Source: Prorocentrum cordatum (taxonomy: Eukaryota > Sar > Dinophyceae > Prorocentrales > Prorocentraceae). From it: a stretch of 64,000 nucleotides of DNA. The notes below the pieces were generated by a model that did no database searches, was not told the DNA's origin, and saw only the letters and a program-made list of their open reading frames with translations. Shown here piece by piece: positions 42,248 to 53,828 of the stretch. The stretch is from NCBI GenBank assembly GCA_963575745.1, contig CAUYUJ010000181.1:309135-373134 (forward strand), read 5' to 3'. Both the position numbers and the translations under genes were made by a program. The stretch's first letter is position 1, and every line of letters starts with the position of its first letter.

Positions 42248-45042
42248 TCATCTCCCCACAATGTTTACAACAGGCGGCTGCCACACCTCCTGGAAACTCT
42301 CGCCGATGGGGTGCGGCGCCAGGCACAACAGGTCATATGCGAGCTGCTTGGCCCACGGGTGAACACTCGGGGCAGCGGAGATCCCACCCTGCTCGTTGAG
42401 GGTGGAGGCGCTGGGCGGTGATTTATGCCCGCCTGCTGCTCGAAGCGACGTCGCCCAAAACAGATAGCAAGGAACTGGCCGTAGTGGTTCGGGTTTTGCA
42501 CATTGCTCTGGCACCAGCTTAGTCTGCGCACGAGTAGTTCGATGGCCGACGGGGCAATCTTCCACTCTTGAAACACCCGATGGTTTGTGAAAAGAATGGG
42601 CATCCTGCTCATCGAAGTGATGCGCCGCACCTCTCATCATAGCTCGAAGTTTCCGTGCTAGTGAGCTGTCTGGACGACGTAGCCCCCGTGGGCTAACGGC
42701 GCAACTTTCCAGTCCTGACCACGCGCGCCCCGCGACGTAGGACACGAACGATAGCCGTTTGGCCCTCCAGGGGCCGCCCGAGAACCAGTAGTCTCCAAGA
42801 CGTGTCCAGCCTACGTTCCAATCTTGTAGTCGTGCTTCAATTTCACGGCGGTTATTGTTGGCCACATTGACGTAGCCCCCCAAGTGAATCAGGCCCTGGA
42901 CCGCGTTGCCCGGCGCGTTGCTTTCGACGTCCCGAGCGGCCCCGTGCGCGCGCCCAGGGGTACCCGGGTGTCCTGCTCACCTATGTTCTGGGCGTCGCCT
43001 CCGAGGTCCGGGGCCTGGGAGAGGGAGCGGTTGTCGATCGCATCTAACTGGGGGGCCTGGAGCGCGGCGCCGTCGGGCACCAGGAGGATCTTTTGAACAG
43101 GTCATCGATGAACGCGCCAACGCGCGCGTCGTAGCTCTCGGTCGAGAAGGGGCGCACTACTTGACGAGGGTCCCCTTGGACTTCGGCCATTTCCTCATTC
43201 CATCTGGTCGCCAGCGGGTAAAAAGATCCCACGAATAATTCAGGTTCATTTGAATCTCCCATCTTCGCCCCCGTGCCTGGCCGAAGAGCAAGGGGGGAGT
43301 CGGAAGCCTGGAGGTGCACTACCGTCTCCTCGCTATGCTGCTCGAGGAGTGGCTGGAAGCGATCGCCTTCGCACCAAACAGCGTGCGCGGCGATGAGACG
43401 CATGTGATGTCCCGTCGCACAAGCATTGCGCACGTCATGGGATTTGGCCAGGAATGCCAAACGCGCATCTCGGAGCTTCCAGATCGAAAGCTTAGCCATC
43501 AGCACGAGGGCCTCACGGCGTCTGGAATGGACCCATCCGTAGGCCCAGTGGGGGGGGGGGGGGGCGTAAGCGGCGCCACTGTACCAGTCCGATACGGAGA
43601 TAGAGCCGCCAGAAGTGATCAAAACAATCAAGTAGCCGTACGCGTGAGTGAATGTCGGCGATGGCGTCGCCAATGGGGGCTTTTCGTTTGTTTCCAATCG
43701 CCACTGCTTGGCTCGTGTAGGCCTGAGCTGGGAGAGATCCGCTGTGGTGAACGTGGGCAAGTAGAGTGGCGAAGGCCTGCGCGATTGCGTAGCACTGGTC
43801 ATAGTCGAGCTTGAGCTTACGCTTGTGGGGCTGGCGTGGGCGTCGGGCGAGAGGGTCGGCATGCTCGCAGTCAGCGCTGGCGCGTCCAAGTCCAACGCGC
43901 TGCGCGCCAGGTCGCGCGAGGCACTGCGGGTGCAAGAGCAGGATGGCGGCTTCCAACGGCCAGCCCCACGGTGGGTTGTAGCGTCGGCGCTTCGCCTGCC
44001 ACAATCGTTTCTGGATGTGCGCCAGCTCCTCGGCCGCTGCCGTGATGTCCTCGATGCTAGGGCTCACCGACCGGTGCCGGTTGGACGTCACTGCGTGCGA
44101 GGAGGCGCTCGGTAGACATGGGGTCGTCGAAGTAGAGGCTGACGTTAGCAGACGTGGCCGTGAGGCCCCCTCTCGTGGCGTCGGTGGTGAACGTGGCGGT
44201 GCACTCGGCAGCGGTGGGGCGCGTGGAAAGGAGCGACAGGTAGGAGCGTCGTCCTGGTGCAGTGCGGCGACGTGAGCCACTCTTGCAAGGTCGCGGCAAG
44301 CCCATGAGTCGCGCATATCCTGGTTTATGCTCACCTTCCACCTGTGGTCCATCCGTCGTTGGTAATTCCGTAGCTGGAGCTGGATGTTGCGGAGGACGAC
44401 GTTGTTGAAGGGCAAGCATTGAGTTCGTAGGTGGGCGCGGCGCTTGAGTAGTTCAAGCCGGTCTCGTCGAGCCTGCTGATACCAGTGTGGTTGGTGGGCC
44501 TCCCTGGTGAAGTATCGGCTTGCACAGGTCCTGATGATGTGGTTGAGAAGCGCGTTGTGGCGGGTGGGGAACTGGTCCATCTTGACGACGCGGCAGAGCT
44601 CGCGGCGGGGGTTGATGTGGTGAGCAACATCGCGGATGAACTCTTCGCGCTTCTCGCCTGTCTGCAAGCATGCGGCCATGATGCCGTGGTCCCATTTGAT
44701 CGGGCCCTGGGTGGGGCAGTCGGAGTGGAAAGGTATATTGATCTGCATGGGCATCGGAATGTGGTCGGGTGCGTGGAGGAGGGCGCGGAGGCGGCTGTGG
44801 ATTTTCCAGTTCAGGCGGACGTACTTGACGATCTCGAGGATGGTGTGGTGGCCGATAAACTAGTCGACGCGGGAGCGGAAGTGTCTCGGGCCGCAGTACG
44901 TGTAGCCCATGTCGGTGTGCGTGTTGATGGCGGTGAGTTCGTGGTGGAGCAGCTGGTCGTGGACGTAATGATGATGATTACGTGTGAGAATGAGGAGCTT
45001 GCCTCCCGTGCCATGTCCATTCAACCTTACGCACTGGTCTTG
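42248..45042 (-). pseudogene. Non-LTR retrotransposon relic: endonuclease end, RT palm and thumb
   Basis: Reading on the minus strand, LNGHGTGGKLLILTRNHHH to CGPRHFRSRVD is the end of an apurinic-type endonuclease. A TAG (44862-44860) takes the place of the residue after the RVD aspartate, and the frame continues FIGHHTILEIVKYVRLNW and SDCPTQGPIKWDHGIMAAC to about 43560. A run of 14 C (43550-43563 as G on plus) then shifts the frame into the palm: HDVRNACATG (motif A position), RPGTGAKMGDSNEPELFV (motif B) and FIDDLFK (motif C, near 43090). The thumb follows after another shift: GGYVNVANNNRREIEARL and WRAKRLSFVSYVAGRAWSG (from 42883). Further pieces (FQEWKIAPSAIELLVRRLSW) lie in a third frame. 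It is a dead element of a lineage different from the intact one at 13-22 kb. Confidence 0.7.
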
Positions 45043-45339
45043 CCTAGTTTGTTCGCGCTTTGCCGAAGTCGGTTTCACGAAGTCCTCGTTTATCCGTAGA
45101 ACGCTCCAGCTCCGTGGTTTAAGTTCGCCCAGCGTAAAAAATGCAAGGAGAACGATAGGGAAAAGGAGGACGACGAGGTGGAGGAAGAGGCTCGGGGGAG
45201 GAACCTCGGAGGAGGGCCAGGACGAGGAGGAGGAGGAGGAGGACCAGTGCAGACCCAAGACGCATCAACGACGTTGCAATGAACCCTTTTTCCAAATTCG
45301 CTCTTCACAGGTCCCTACAGGGATTCATTTTCAATGAGG

Positions 45340-45960
45340 GAATGGCCCCATTGGACGACAGCCGTCTGAAAATCTTGAACCGTACCAAAACACCAATTGC
45401 GGGACTCCAACGTCGCGAATCAAAATTATTCTTGCGTCCTCACGGTCCTGAACCGTGCCAGATCACCGTTCCTGGGACTTCAACACCGCGAATCAACGTA
45501 ACAGTTGCACCCTGACCGCCCTACATCGTGCCACGGTACCACTTCTGGGGCTTCAACCATAATAACCCTTGACGCTGCTGTAAGCTATGACTGCGAACGT
45601 GCGCAACACTACAACGATAAACACATGTTGAAACCATCCGGCCCTCCATCCGTGAAGCTCTTGCAAACTGTTGCCACGAATGCGCGCGGCGCTTGGGCGA
45701 GAACCGCATTATGTAATCCGCCCGCCCTCCACCCGTGCAACTCTTGCACATGAGTCAGGCTAGCAGACGCGGCGGTACAACGAGAGCCACAATTTGAAAA
45801 AAACTACCCGCCCATCATCGGTGACACGCTGGCAACCTTTCAGAACGAATACGCGCAACTCTAAAGCGAGAACAACGTTTCGGCAACTGCCTGCCCTCCA
45901 GCCGGGAAGCTGTTGCAAACGTTCGGCTCAAGGGTCATACATGGTGAGGAGTTCCCAAGC
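45340..45960 (+). repeat. Degenerate tandem repeats of about 70-80 bp
   Basis: Landmarks such as CTGAACCGTGCCAGATCACC, GGGACTTCAACACCGCGAATC and CTCCA(A/T)CC(C/G)GTG(A/C)A(A/G)CTCTTGCA recur with drift. No gene is supported. Confidence 0.45.
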
Positions 45961-46039
45961 GAAGCGCCCAACCCGCCCTACCGACACGTCACGGGGTGCG
46001 AAAAGAAAGAGTTACGTGTAAGGAAGGGGAAGGGGAGGA

Positions 46040-46261
46040 GAGGCTGGGGACGTGGAGGCCGTGGACTGCGACGGGGATTGGGAGGAGGGAGGGAAAGATG
46101 CGAGGCAGGGAGGGAGGAGCGGAGGAGGGATGCAGGACGGAAGGAAAAGAGAGAGAGAGGGATATAGAAAGAGAGGGAGAGAGAGAGAGAGAGAAAAAAC
46201 GAGAGAGAGAGAGAGAAAGGGGAGGGGGAGATACACACATATATGTATATAACAAGGGGAA

Positions 46262-46297
<36 letters not shown>

Positions 46298-46400
46298 AAA
46301 AAAAAGAGAGATAGGGAGAGGGAGGGAGAGAGTGAGAGAGAGAGGGAGGGAGGGATAGAGAGAGAGAAGGATATAGAGTGAGACTGAGAGAAAGGGGGGA
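46040..46400 (+). repeat. (GA)n / GGGAGG purine tract
   Basis: Several (GA)n runs (about 46145-46230, 46265-46310, 46330-46375), an A13 run and a short TATATGTATATA insert. Confidence 0.9.
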
Positions 46401-46704
46401 GACAAATAACACAATGGCGAGGTTTCACGATTCGGACCGCGGGTCTGGGCACCAGCGGGCTTGGTGCGCCGCGCATCTTGCTCCAACGGGGTCAGGGCCG
46501 AGCCCTATCGGTGTGACGGAGGGCAAAGCGCCCGCGGCTGCTGCTGGGAGGAGGGACGACGAGCCCGGCTGCCGCGCGCAAGAACAAGGGCCCCTCCTCA
46601 TCGGCTTCCTTGTGTCTCCCCCTCACGTCTTTGGGTCTCGTCTCCTCCCTCCTTCCTCCTCCTCGTCCCTCTTCGTCGTCCGTCCTCGTCCCACCTTGTC
46701 CTGC

Positions 46705-46795
46705 TGTTCCTCCTCCTCCTCCTCCTCCTCCTCCTCCTCCTCCTCCTCTTCCCCCTCCTCCTCCTCCCCCTCCTCCTCCTCCCCCCTTCTTCCAG
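46705..46795 (+). repeat. (TCC)n microsatellite
   Basis: TCC runs with CCCCCTCC variants. From 46800 to 47860 the DNA is very GC-rich with G-runs (for example 47340-47380) and no supported gene; 47570-47720 has loosely repeated CAACACG(T/C) steps. Confidence 0.8.
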
Positions 46796-47859
46796 ATGGG
46801 GCGCGATGCTGACTCGGTGTTGCCCCCGAGCGCCACTGCCTTCACTGGCTCCCCCTCTCCTCGCCCATCCGCCCCCGCCTCCCTCCCCGCCTTCCCTCTC
46901 CCTTCCTGTCCCTCGGGGGCTGCCAGAGGTGCCACTGGCCTCCCCAGCTGACCGCTCCATCTTGGAGCCGCCTGGGCCCTCGGGGCCTCGAGAGGGCGCT
47001 GTGGAGGCCTCTGGGGCATCCCTGGGAATCCTGGGGGGGGCACCTTGGGCCAGGGGCCCTTCGAGCGACACCCGACGAGGGGAGATGCCGCAGCGATGGA
47101 CTGGCGCCCGGACAGGGCGTCGCTGCGGTGGCAGCGCAGCGCCCCTGCGAAGCGACCCCCCCCCCGCTGGTTGCCCCGGTGAGGCTGCACGGAGGCCCCG
47201 GAGCCAATCGGGAGGCGGCAGCCAGCAGGCCAGTGGTTGGCCGACGTGGCGCGGCAGAGGCCGACCACGGCGGCGGCACCGTGCTGGCCGACTGGGCAAG
47301 CGAAGGCGCGAGGGGGTCAGACACGCACAGGCGCGACGCAACCCCCCCGGGGCGGGGGCGGGGCGGGGGGGGGAGGGCGCAAACCCGAGTGGAGACAGGG
47401 GGCGGCCGCCCGGACAGAGAAGCACGGGGGGGAGGAGGGACAGGAAAACGGGAAAGAGAGGAGGGAAGGAACAGAGGGGGAGAGGGGGAGCGGCGGTGCA
47501 GGGGGGGGCGGGCCCCTGCAGTAGGCACATGCGATACTTGCCGCCCCGGTTACGCAACACGCAACCCGTAGCGTGCTGACACGGAACTCAACACGTAGAC
47601 TGAACACGTAGGTCTGGCGGGATACGGACACAAACAACGTGGGCCAACACGTGCCAAGCCAACACGCAGCGTGTTAGCACTGACGTTTCGAGCACGGTAC
47701 GTCTTGCGTGCCAACGCGGGCGTACCAGGGCAGCCTAAGATGCGACGAGGAATCTTGCTGTCAGAACTATGGCGGCACGCTCCTCGTTGATCCTTGAAGG
47801 CCGCGAGATGCCCCAGAGCTCCCGTGGGTCCCTGGGGCCATGGGGAGAGAAGGAATATC

Positions 47860-47900
47860 CTCCTCCTCCTCCTCCTCCTCCTCCTCCTCCTCCTCCTCCT
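47860..47900 (+). repeat. (TCC)n run at gap edge
   Basis: A pure TCC run leads directly into the assembly gap. Confidence 0.9.
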
Positions 47901-48000
47901 NNNNNNNNNNNNNNNNNNNNNNNNNNNNNNNNNNNNNNNNNNNNNNNNNNNNNNNNNNNNNNNNNNNNNNNNNNNNNNNNNNNNNNNNNNNNNNNNNNNN
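47901..48000. other. Assembly gap of 100 N
   Basis: Exactly 100 undetermined bases; a round number suggests a placeholder of unknown true length. The left edge is (TCC)n and the right edge enters the CCAAGA array. Confidence 0.99.
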
Positions 48001-49160
48001 TCCGCCCAAGATGGTCCAAGACGGCCTCCAAGACGGCCCAAGAGAGTCCAAGCCCGCCCAAGAGGCCCCCCAGAGGCCTCCCAGACGGCCCAAGAGGCCT
48101 CCCAGAGGTCCTCCAGGAGGGCCCGAAGAGGCCAAAATCATTGATTTTCGTTTGGTTTTTGAAGGATTTTGGAATTTGCTTCTTCTCGGCATTCCGACGG
48201 CTCAAGACGGGCCCAAGAGGCCCCCAAGATCGCCCAAGAGGCCCCCAGAGGGCCCCCATAGACGGCCCAAATGCAGCAAGAACGGCTCAAATGAGGGCCC
48301 CAAGACGGCCCCAAGAGGGCCCCAAGACGGCCCAGATGGCCTCCAAGATGCCCAAGATGGTCTCCAAGACGGCCCCGAAGCGCCCCAAGAGGGTCCCCCG
48401 TTGGCCCAGAAAGGCCCCCAAGACGGCTCCCGACGGCGTCAGACGTGCCAGGAACCCACCAAGATGGTCGAAGTTGGCTCGAAGCTGGCCCAAAAGGGCC
48501 CAACAGGCCCCCAAGAGGGCCTCGAGGAAGGCCAGAAGAGGCCAAAAACCTTGATTATCCTTGGGCTTTTGACGGATTGTGACATTCCCTTCTTTTCGGC
48601 CTTCCGACGGCCCGAGACGGCCCAAGAGCCCCCAAAGATCGCCGAAAGATCGCCCAAGAGGCCTCCAAGATGGACCCAGAACGGCCCAAGAGGGCCCCAA
48701 GACGGACCAGGAGGCCTTTAAGACGCCCAAGATGGCCTCTAAGACGGCCCTGGAGCACCCCAAGAGGGCCCCAAAGTCGGCCCTGAGAGACCCCCCAAAC
48801 GGCTTCCGACGGCGTCAGACGGGCCAGGAGCCCACCAAGACGGCCGAAGATGGCCCTAAGATGGCCCAAGAGGCCTCCAAGAGGGCTTCCAGGAAGGCCC
48901 GAAAATGGCCTACAGCATTGATGTCCTAAGAGTTTTCAAAGGATTGTGGCATTCGCTTTTTGTTCGGCCTTCCGACGGCCCGAGACGGCCCAAGTGCCCT
49001 CACAAGATCGCCCAAGACGGCCCCAAGGGGCCCCCAAGACGGCCCAAGAGGCCTCCAAAACGCTCAAGATGGCCTCCAAGACGGCCCAAGAGCCCTCCAA
49101 GACGAACTCCAAGAAGGCCTGAAAATGTCAAAATGGCCTCCAGACGGCCAAGAGGACCTT
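48001..49160 (+). repeat. CCAAGACGGCC array, block 1
   Basis: Short steps (CCAAGACGGCC, CCAAGAGGCCT, CCAAGATGGCC) are organised in units of about 370-410 bp. Each unit carries one less GC-rich spacer of about 50 bp: TTTGAAGGATTTTGG..., then CGGCATTCCGACGGC. Spacer marks lie near 48191, 48601 and 48970. The arrays hold no stop in several frames, which explains long Arg/Pro/Lys frames on both strands. Confidence 0.9.
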
Positions 49161-49490
49161 CAAGATGCCCATGCGTTCCCCGACAGCTTTCCAAACCGAT
49201 TCGGGGAACACATGGTCCGATAGCTTGGCAGGTCTGGCCTCAACATTCGGCCACATAGGCGCTTCCAAAAAGGCAAGGGGCGGCGGTGATTCGCCGTAGG
49301 CGTCTTCGATCCGCCGCCCCCTGTCGATTCATCGCAGGGGTGCCTGGCGTGCTGGATCCTCTCGGTTTTGGTGTTGGTTCTTTTTCCAAAAGAACCCCCC
49401 CTGGCGCTTCGGCCCGTCCCGCCGGCCCTGCGGAAAGCCTGCAAACGACCTCAACGTCCACAGAAAATTATCCCGGCAAAGCAACCTAAC
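49161..49490 (+). repeat. Hairpin module, copy 1
   Basis: Three hairpins lie in order. GTTCCCCGA pairs with TCGGGGAAC (49174-49209). GGGGCGGCGG (49277-49286) pairs with CCGCCGCCCC (49311-49320). GGTTCTTTT (49376-49384) pairs with AAAAGAACC (49388-49396). The linker GGTCCGATAGCTTGGC and the stretch GTAGGCGTCTTCGATCCGCC are shared with copies at 52.85, 55.38, 56.95 and 58.74 kb. Confidence 0.85.
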
Positions 49491-49609
49491 AGCGATGTGT
49501 AGGAGCATATCTGGAAGCATTCCCCTTAAGATTCAGATAAGAATCCTGTTGTAGAATTCTGCTGTTCTCGCAGTCGTGGTCGCATTCGCGATGGCAGTCG
49601 CAGTGGCAA

Positions 49610-51120
49610 CAGCAGTCCCTGTCACAGCCTCAGCCTCAGCCTGCCTCAGCCTCAGCCTCAGCCTGCCTCAGCCTCAGCCTGCCTCAGCCTCGCCCTCAGC
49701 CTGCTTCAGCCTCAACATCAGTCTGCCTTCAGCCTCGGCCTCAGCCTGCCTCAGCCTCAGCCTCAGCCTGCATCAGCCTCAGCCTGCCTCAGCCTCGCCC
49801 TCAGCCTCGCCCTCAGCCTGCTTCAGCCTCAACATCAGTCTGCCTTCAGCCTCGGCCTCAGCCTGCCTCAGCCTCACCCTGCATCAGCCTCAGCCTCAGC
49901 CTCAGCCTGCCTCAGCATCAGCCTGCCTCAGCCTCAGCCTCAGCCTGCCTCTGCCTCAGCCTCAGCCTGCTTCAGCCTCAGCCTCAGTCTGCCGTCGGCC
50001 TCGGCCTCAGCCTCAGCCTGCCTCACCCTCAGCCTGCATCAGCCTCAGCCTCAGCCTCAGCCTGCCTCAGCATCAGCCTGCCTCATCCTCAGCCTCAGCC
50101 TGCCTCAGCCTCAGCCTCAGCCTGCTTCAGCCTCAGCCTCAGTCTGCCTTCAGCCTCGGCCTCAGCCTCAGCCTGCCTCAGCCTCAGCCTGCATCAGCCT
50201 CAGCCTCAGCCTCAGCCTGCCTCAGCATCAGCCTGCCTCAGCCTCAGCCTCAGCCTCAGCCTTCTTCAGCCTCAGCCTCAGTCTGCCTTCAGCCTCGGCC
50301 TCAGCCTCAGCCTGCCTCAGCCTCAGCCTGCATCAGCCTCAGCCTCAGCCTCAGCCTGCCTCAGCATCAGCCTGCCTCAGCCTCAGCCTCAGCCTGCCTC
50401 AGCCTCAGCCTCAGCCTGCTTCAGCCTCAGCCTCAGTCTGCCTTCAGCCTCGGCCTCAGCCTCAGCCTGCCTCAGCCTCAGCCTGCAGCAGCCTCAGCCT
50501 CAGCCTCAGCCTGCCTCAGCCTCAGCCTGCCTCAGCCTCAGCCTCAGCCTGCCTCAGCCTCAGCCTCAGCCTGCTTCAGCCTCAGCCTCAGTCTGCCTTC
50601 AGCCTCGGCCTCAGCCTCAGCCTGCCTCAGCCTCAGCCTGCATCAGCCTCAGCCGCAGCCTCAGCCTGCCTCAGCATCAGCCTGCCTCAGCCTCAGCCTC
50701 AGCCTCAGCCTGCCTCAGCCTCAGCCTGCTTCAGCCTCAGCCTCAGTCTGCCTTCAGCCTCGGCCTCAGCCTCAGCCTGCTTCAGCCTCAGCCTGCATCA
50801 GCCTCAGCCTCAGCCTCAGCCTGCCTCAGCATCAGCCTGCATCAGCCTCAGCCTCAGCCTGCCTCAGCCTCAGCCTCAGCCTGCTTCAGCCTCAGCCTCA
50901 GTCTGCCTTCAGCCTCGGCCTCAGCCTCAGCCTGCCTCAGCCTCAGCCTCAGCCTCAGCCTGCCTCAGCATCAGCCTGCCTCAGCCTCAGCCTCAGCCTG
51001 CCTCAGCCTCAGCCTCAGCCTGCTTCAGCCTCAGCCTCAGTCTGCCTTCAGCCTCGTCCTCAGCTTCAGTCTGCCTTCAGCCTCAGCCTGCCTCAGCCTC
51101 AGCATCAGCCTGCCTCAGCA
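49610..51120 (+). repeat. (AGCCTC)n satellite with 155-bp higher-order unit
   Basis: Hexamers AGCCTC with variants GCCTGC, GCATCA and GCTTCA fill 1.5 kb. The landmark GTCTGCCTTC begins near 49721, 49839, 49987 (variant), 50142, 50281, 50436, 50591, 50746, 50901 and 51040. Five intervals are exactly 155 bp and two are 139. The 604-aa plus-strand frame (49576-51390) survives only because the hexamer has no stop in any forward frame: 155 is not a multiple of three, so no protein repeat is conserved. Confidence 0.9.
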
Positions 51121-51540
51121 TTCAAAATGTGGCCCGGGAATGAAATTCTGGGAACTCGAAGAACACGAAATGGCCTACAGTTGGCTCCGGGCATCCAAAA
51201 TGTTGCCCGGGAATGGAGTTCTGGGAAGTCGAAGAACACGAAGTGGCCTACAGTTGGCTCCGGGCATTCAAAATGTGGCCCGGGAATGGAGTTCTGGGAA
51301 GTAGAAGAGCACGAAGTGGCCTACAGTTGGCTCCGGGCATCCAAAATGTGGCCCGGGAATGGAGTTCTGGGAAGTCGAGGAATTGTGTGACTGTTGCGTC
51401 CGGCTATTCCGAATGTGGCCCGGGAATGGCGTTCTGGGAGGTCAAGGAGCACCAAGTGTGTGACTGTTGCATCCGGTTATTCAGAATGTGGCCTGGGAAT
51501 GGGGTTCTGAGAGGTCGACGAGCACGAAGTGTGTGACTGT
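51121..51540 (+). repeat. 73-bp tandem array, six copies
   Basis: The landmark ATGTGGCCCGGGAATGG recurs at 51127, 51200, 51273, 51346, 51413 and 51486: 73 bp apart except one 67-bp step. The last two copies diverge (GTGTGACTGTTGC in place of CCTACAGTTGGC). The array follows directly on the AGCCTC satellite. Confidence 0.9.
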
Positions 51541-51674
51541 TGATTAAAACGAGCCCGGCACAGGCCCGGCACCCTGCCGGCCGGCAACTCCCAACGCCTG
51601 CCCGGACCCCCCTGTGGAGTGATCTGTGAGCTCTTTTGAGTCAACTAGAAACCTATCAGTCTACGCTGTTAGGT

Positions 51675-52850
51675 AATTTTCCAAGACGCCTCAAGATGGC
51701 CTGCAAGATGGTCACGCTGGCCCAAGATAGCCTCCAAGATGGTCCAAGATGGCCTCCAAATTCGCCCAAGAGAGTCCAATACGGCCCAAGAGAGTGCAAG
51801 ACGGCCCAAGACGGCCGAAGAGGCTCCCCAGAGGCCTCCAAGACGGCCCAAGAGCCCTCTAGGCTTTCCGACGACCCAAGACGGCCCAAGAGGCCCCCAA
51901 GATCGCCCCCATAGCGGCCAAGAGGCCTCCAAGATGGCCTCAGGACTGCCCAAGAGGCCCCCCAGACGGCCCCAAGAGGGCACAAAGACGACCCAAGAGG
52001 CCTCCAAGACGCCCAAGATGGCCTCTAAGACGGCCGTGGAGCACCCCAAGAGGGCCCCGAGTCGGCCCAGAAAGGTTTCCCGAACGGCTTCCGACGGCGT
52101 CAGACGGGCCAGGAGCCCACCAAGATGGCCGAAGTTGGCTCGAAGCTGGCCCAAGACGGCCCAAGAGGCCCCCAAGAGGGCCTCCAGGAAGGCCATAAAG
52201 GATTTTGACATTTTATTCGTCTCGGCCTTCCGACGGCCCGATACGGCCCAAGAGACCCCCAAAGATCGCCCAAGAGGCCTCCAAGATGGCCCCAGAACGG
52301 CCCAAGAGGCCTCCAAGATGGCCCCAGAACGACCCTAGAGGCCCCCACGACGGCCCCAAGGGGGCACACAGACGGCCCAGGAGGCCTTTTAAAACGCCCA
52401 AGATGGTCTCCAAGACGGCCCTGGAGCATCCTAAGAGGGCCCCAAGTCGGCTCAGAGAAGCCCCCCAAACGGCTTTCGACGGCGTCGGACGGGCCAGGGG
52501 CCCACCAAGACGGCCGAAGATGGCCCTAAGATGGCCCAAGACGGCCCAAGAGGCCTCCAAGAGGGCCTCCAGGAAGGCCCGAAAAGGCAAAACTGATTGA
52601 TTCCCTATGAATTTTTGAAGGGTTGTAGCGTTTGCTTTTTTCGGTCTTCCGACGGCCCGAGACGGCCCAAGTCCCCCCACAAGATCGCCCAAGAGGCCCA
52701 AGACGACCCCAAGAGGCCCCCAAGACGGCCCAAGAGGCCTCCAAGACGCTCAAGATGGCCTCCAAGACGGCCCAAGAGCGCTCCAAGACGTCCTTCAAGA
52801 AGGCCCAAAAGGATCAAAATGGCCCCCAGACGGCCAAGAGGACCTTCAAG
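51675..52850 (+). repeat. CCAAGACGGCC array, block 2
   Basis: Same structure as block 1, with spacers near 52228 and 52647. It starts with CTCAAGATGGCCTGCAAG, a start shared with the blocks at 53160, 55672 and 57228, which defines a super-unit of about 1.5 kb ending in a hairpin module. Confidence 0.9.
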
Positions 52851-53156
52851 ATGCCCATGTGTTCCACGAAGGCTTTCCAAACCGATTCGGGGAACACATG
52901 GTCCGATAGCTTGGCAGGTCTGGCCTCAACATTCGGCCACATAGGCGCTTCCAAAAAGGCAAGGGGCGGCGGTGATTCGCTGTAGGCGTCTTCGATCCGC
53001 CGCCCCCTGTCGATTCATCGCAGGGGTGCCTGGCGTGCTGGATCCTCTCGGTTTTGGTTCTGGCTCTTGTTCCAAAAGAACCCCCCCTGGCGCGCGCTTC
53101 GGCCTGTCCCGCCGGCCCTGCGGAAAGCCTGCAAACGACCTCAGCGTCCACAGAAA
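52851..53156 (+). repeat. Hairpin module, copy 2
   Basis: GTTCCACGAA pairs with TTCGGGGAAC (52861-52895, one mismatch). GGGGCGGCGG (52963-52972) pairs with CCGCCGCCCC (52997-53006). The third hairpin near 53062-53082 has lost pairing on one side (GGCTCTTGTT). Confidence 0.85.
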
Positions 53157-53828
53157 AACCTCCAAGGCGCCTCAAGATGGCCTCCAAGATGGTCGCGTTG
53201 GCCCAAGATGGCCTCCAAGATGATCCAAGATGGCCTCCGAGTTCGCCCAAGATTGTCCAAGACGGCCCAAGATAGTCCAAGACGGCCCGAGAGGCTCCCC
53301 AGAGGCCTTCAAGACGGCCCAAGAGGCCTCCATGAGGTCCTCCAGGAATGCCCGAAGAGGCCCAAATCATTATGTCTCCTTAGATTATTACAAGTTGTTC
53401 GTACTTGCTCCTTTCGGCTTTTTGACGACCCAAGACGGCCAAAGAGGCCCCAAAGATCGCCCCCATAGCGCCCAAGAGGCCTCCAGGATTGCCTCAGGAC
53501 TGCCCAAGAGGCCCCCAAGACGGCCCCAAGGGGGCACAAAGACGACCCAAGAGGCATCCCAAACGCCGAAGATGGCCTCTAAGACGGCCCTGGAGCACCC
53601 CAAGAGGGCCCCAAGTCGGCCCAGAAAGGCTCCCCGAACGGCTTCTGACGGCGTCAGACGGGCCAGGAGCCCACCAAGATGGCCGAAGTTGGCTCGAAGC
53701 TGGCCCAAGATGGCCCAAGAGGCCTCCAAGAGGGCCTCCAGGAAGACCAGAAAAGGCCAAACATTATTGATGTCCCATGAGTTGTTGAAGGGTTGTAGCA
53801 TTTGCTTTTTGTTCGGCCTTCCGACCCT
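53157..53828 (+). repeat. CCAAGACGGCC array, block 3
   Basis: Spacers lie near 53420 and 53818. The block stops abruptly in the spacer (after CGGCCTTCCGACC), where unrelated AT-richer DNA begins. Confidence 0.85.

Noticed and set aside
49576-51390. 604-aa open frame of Ser/Ala/Pro/Gln repeats
   Set aside because: It is a by-product of the AGCCTC hexamer, which has no forward stop. The higher-order period of 155 bp is not a multiple of three, so no protein repeat is kept.
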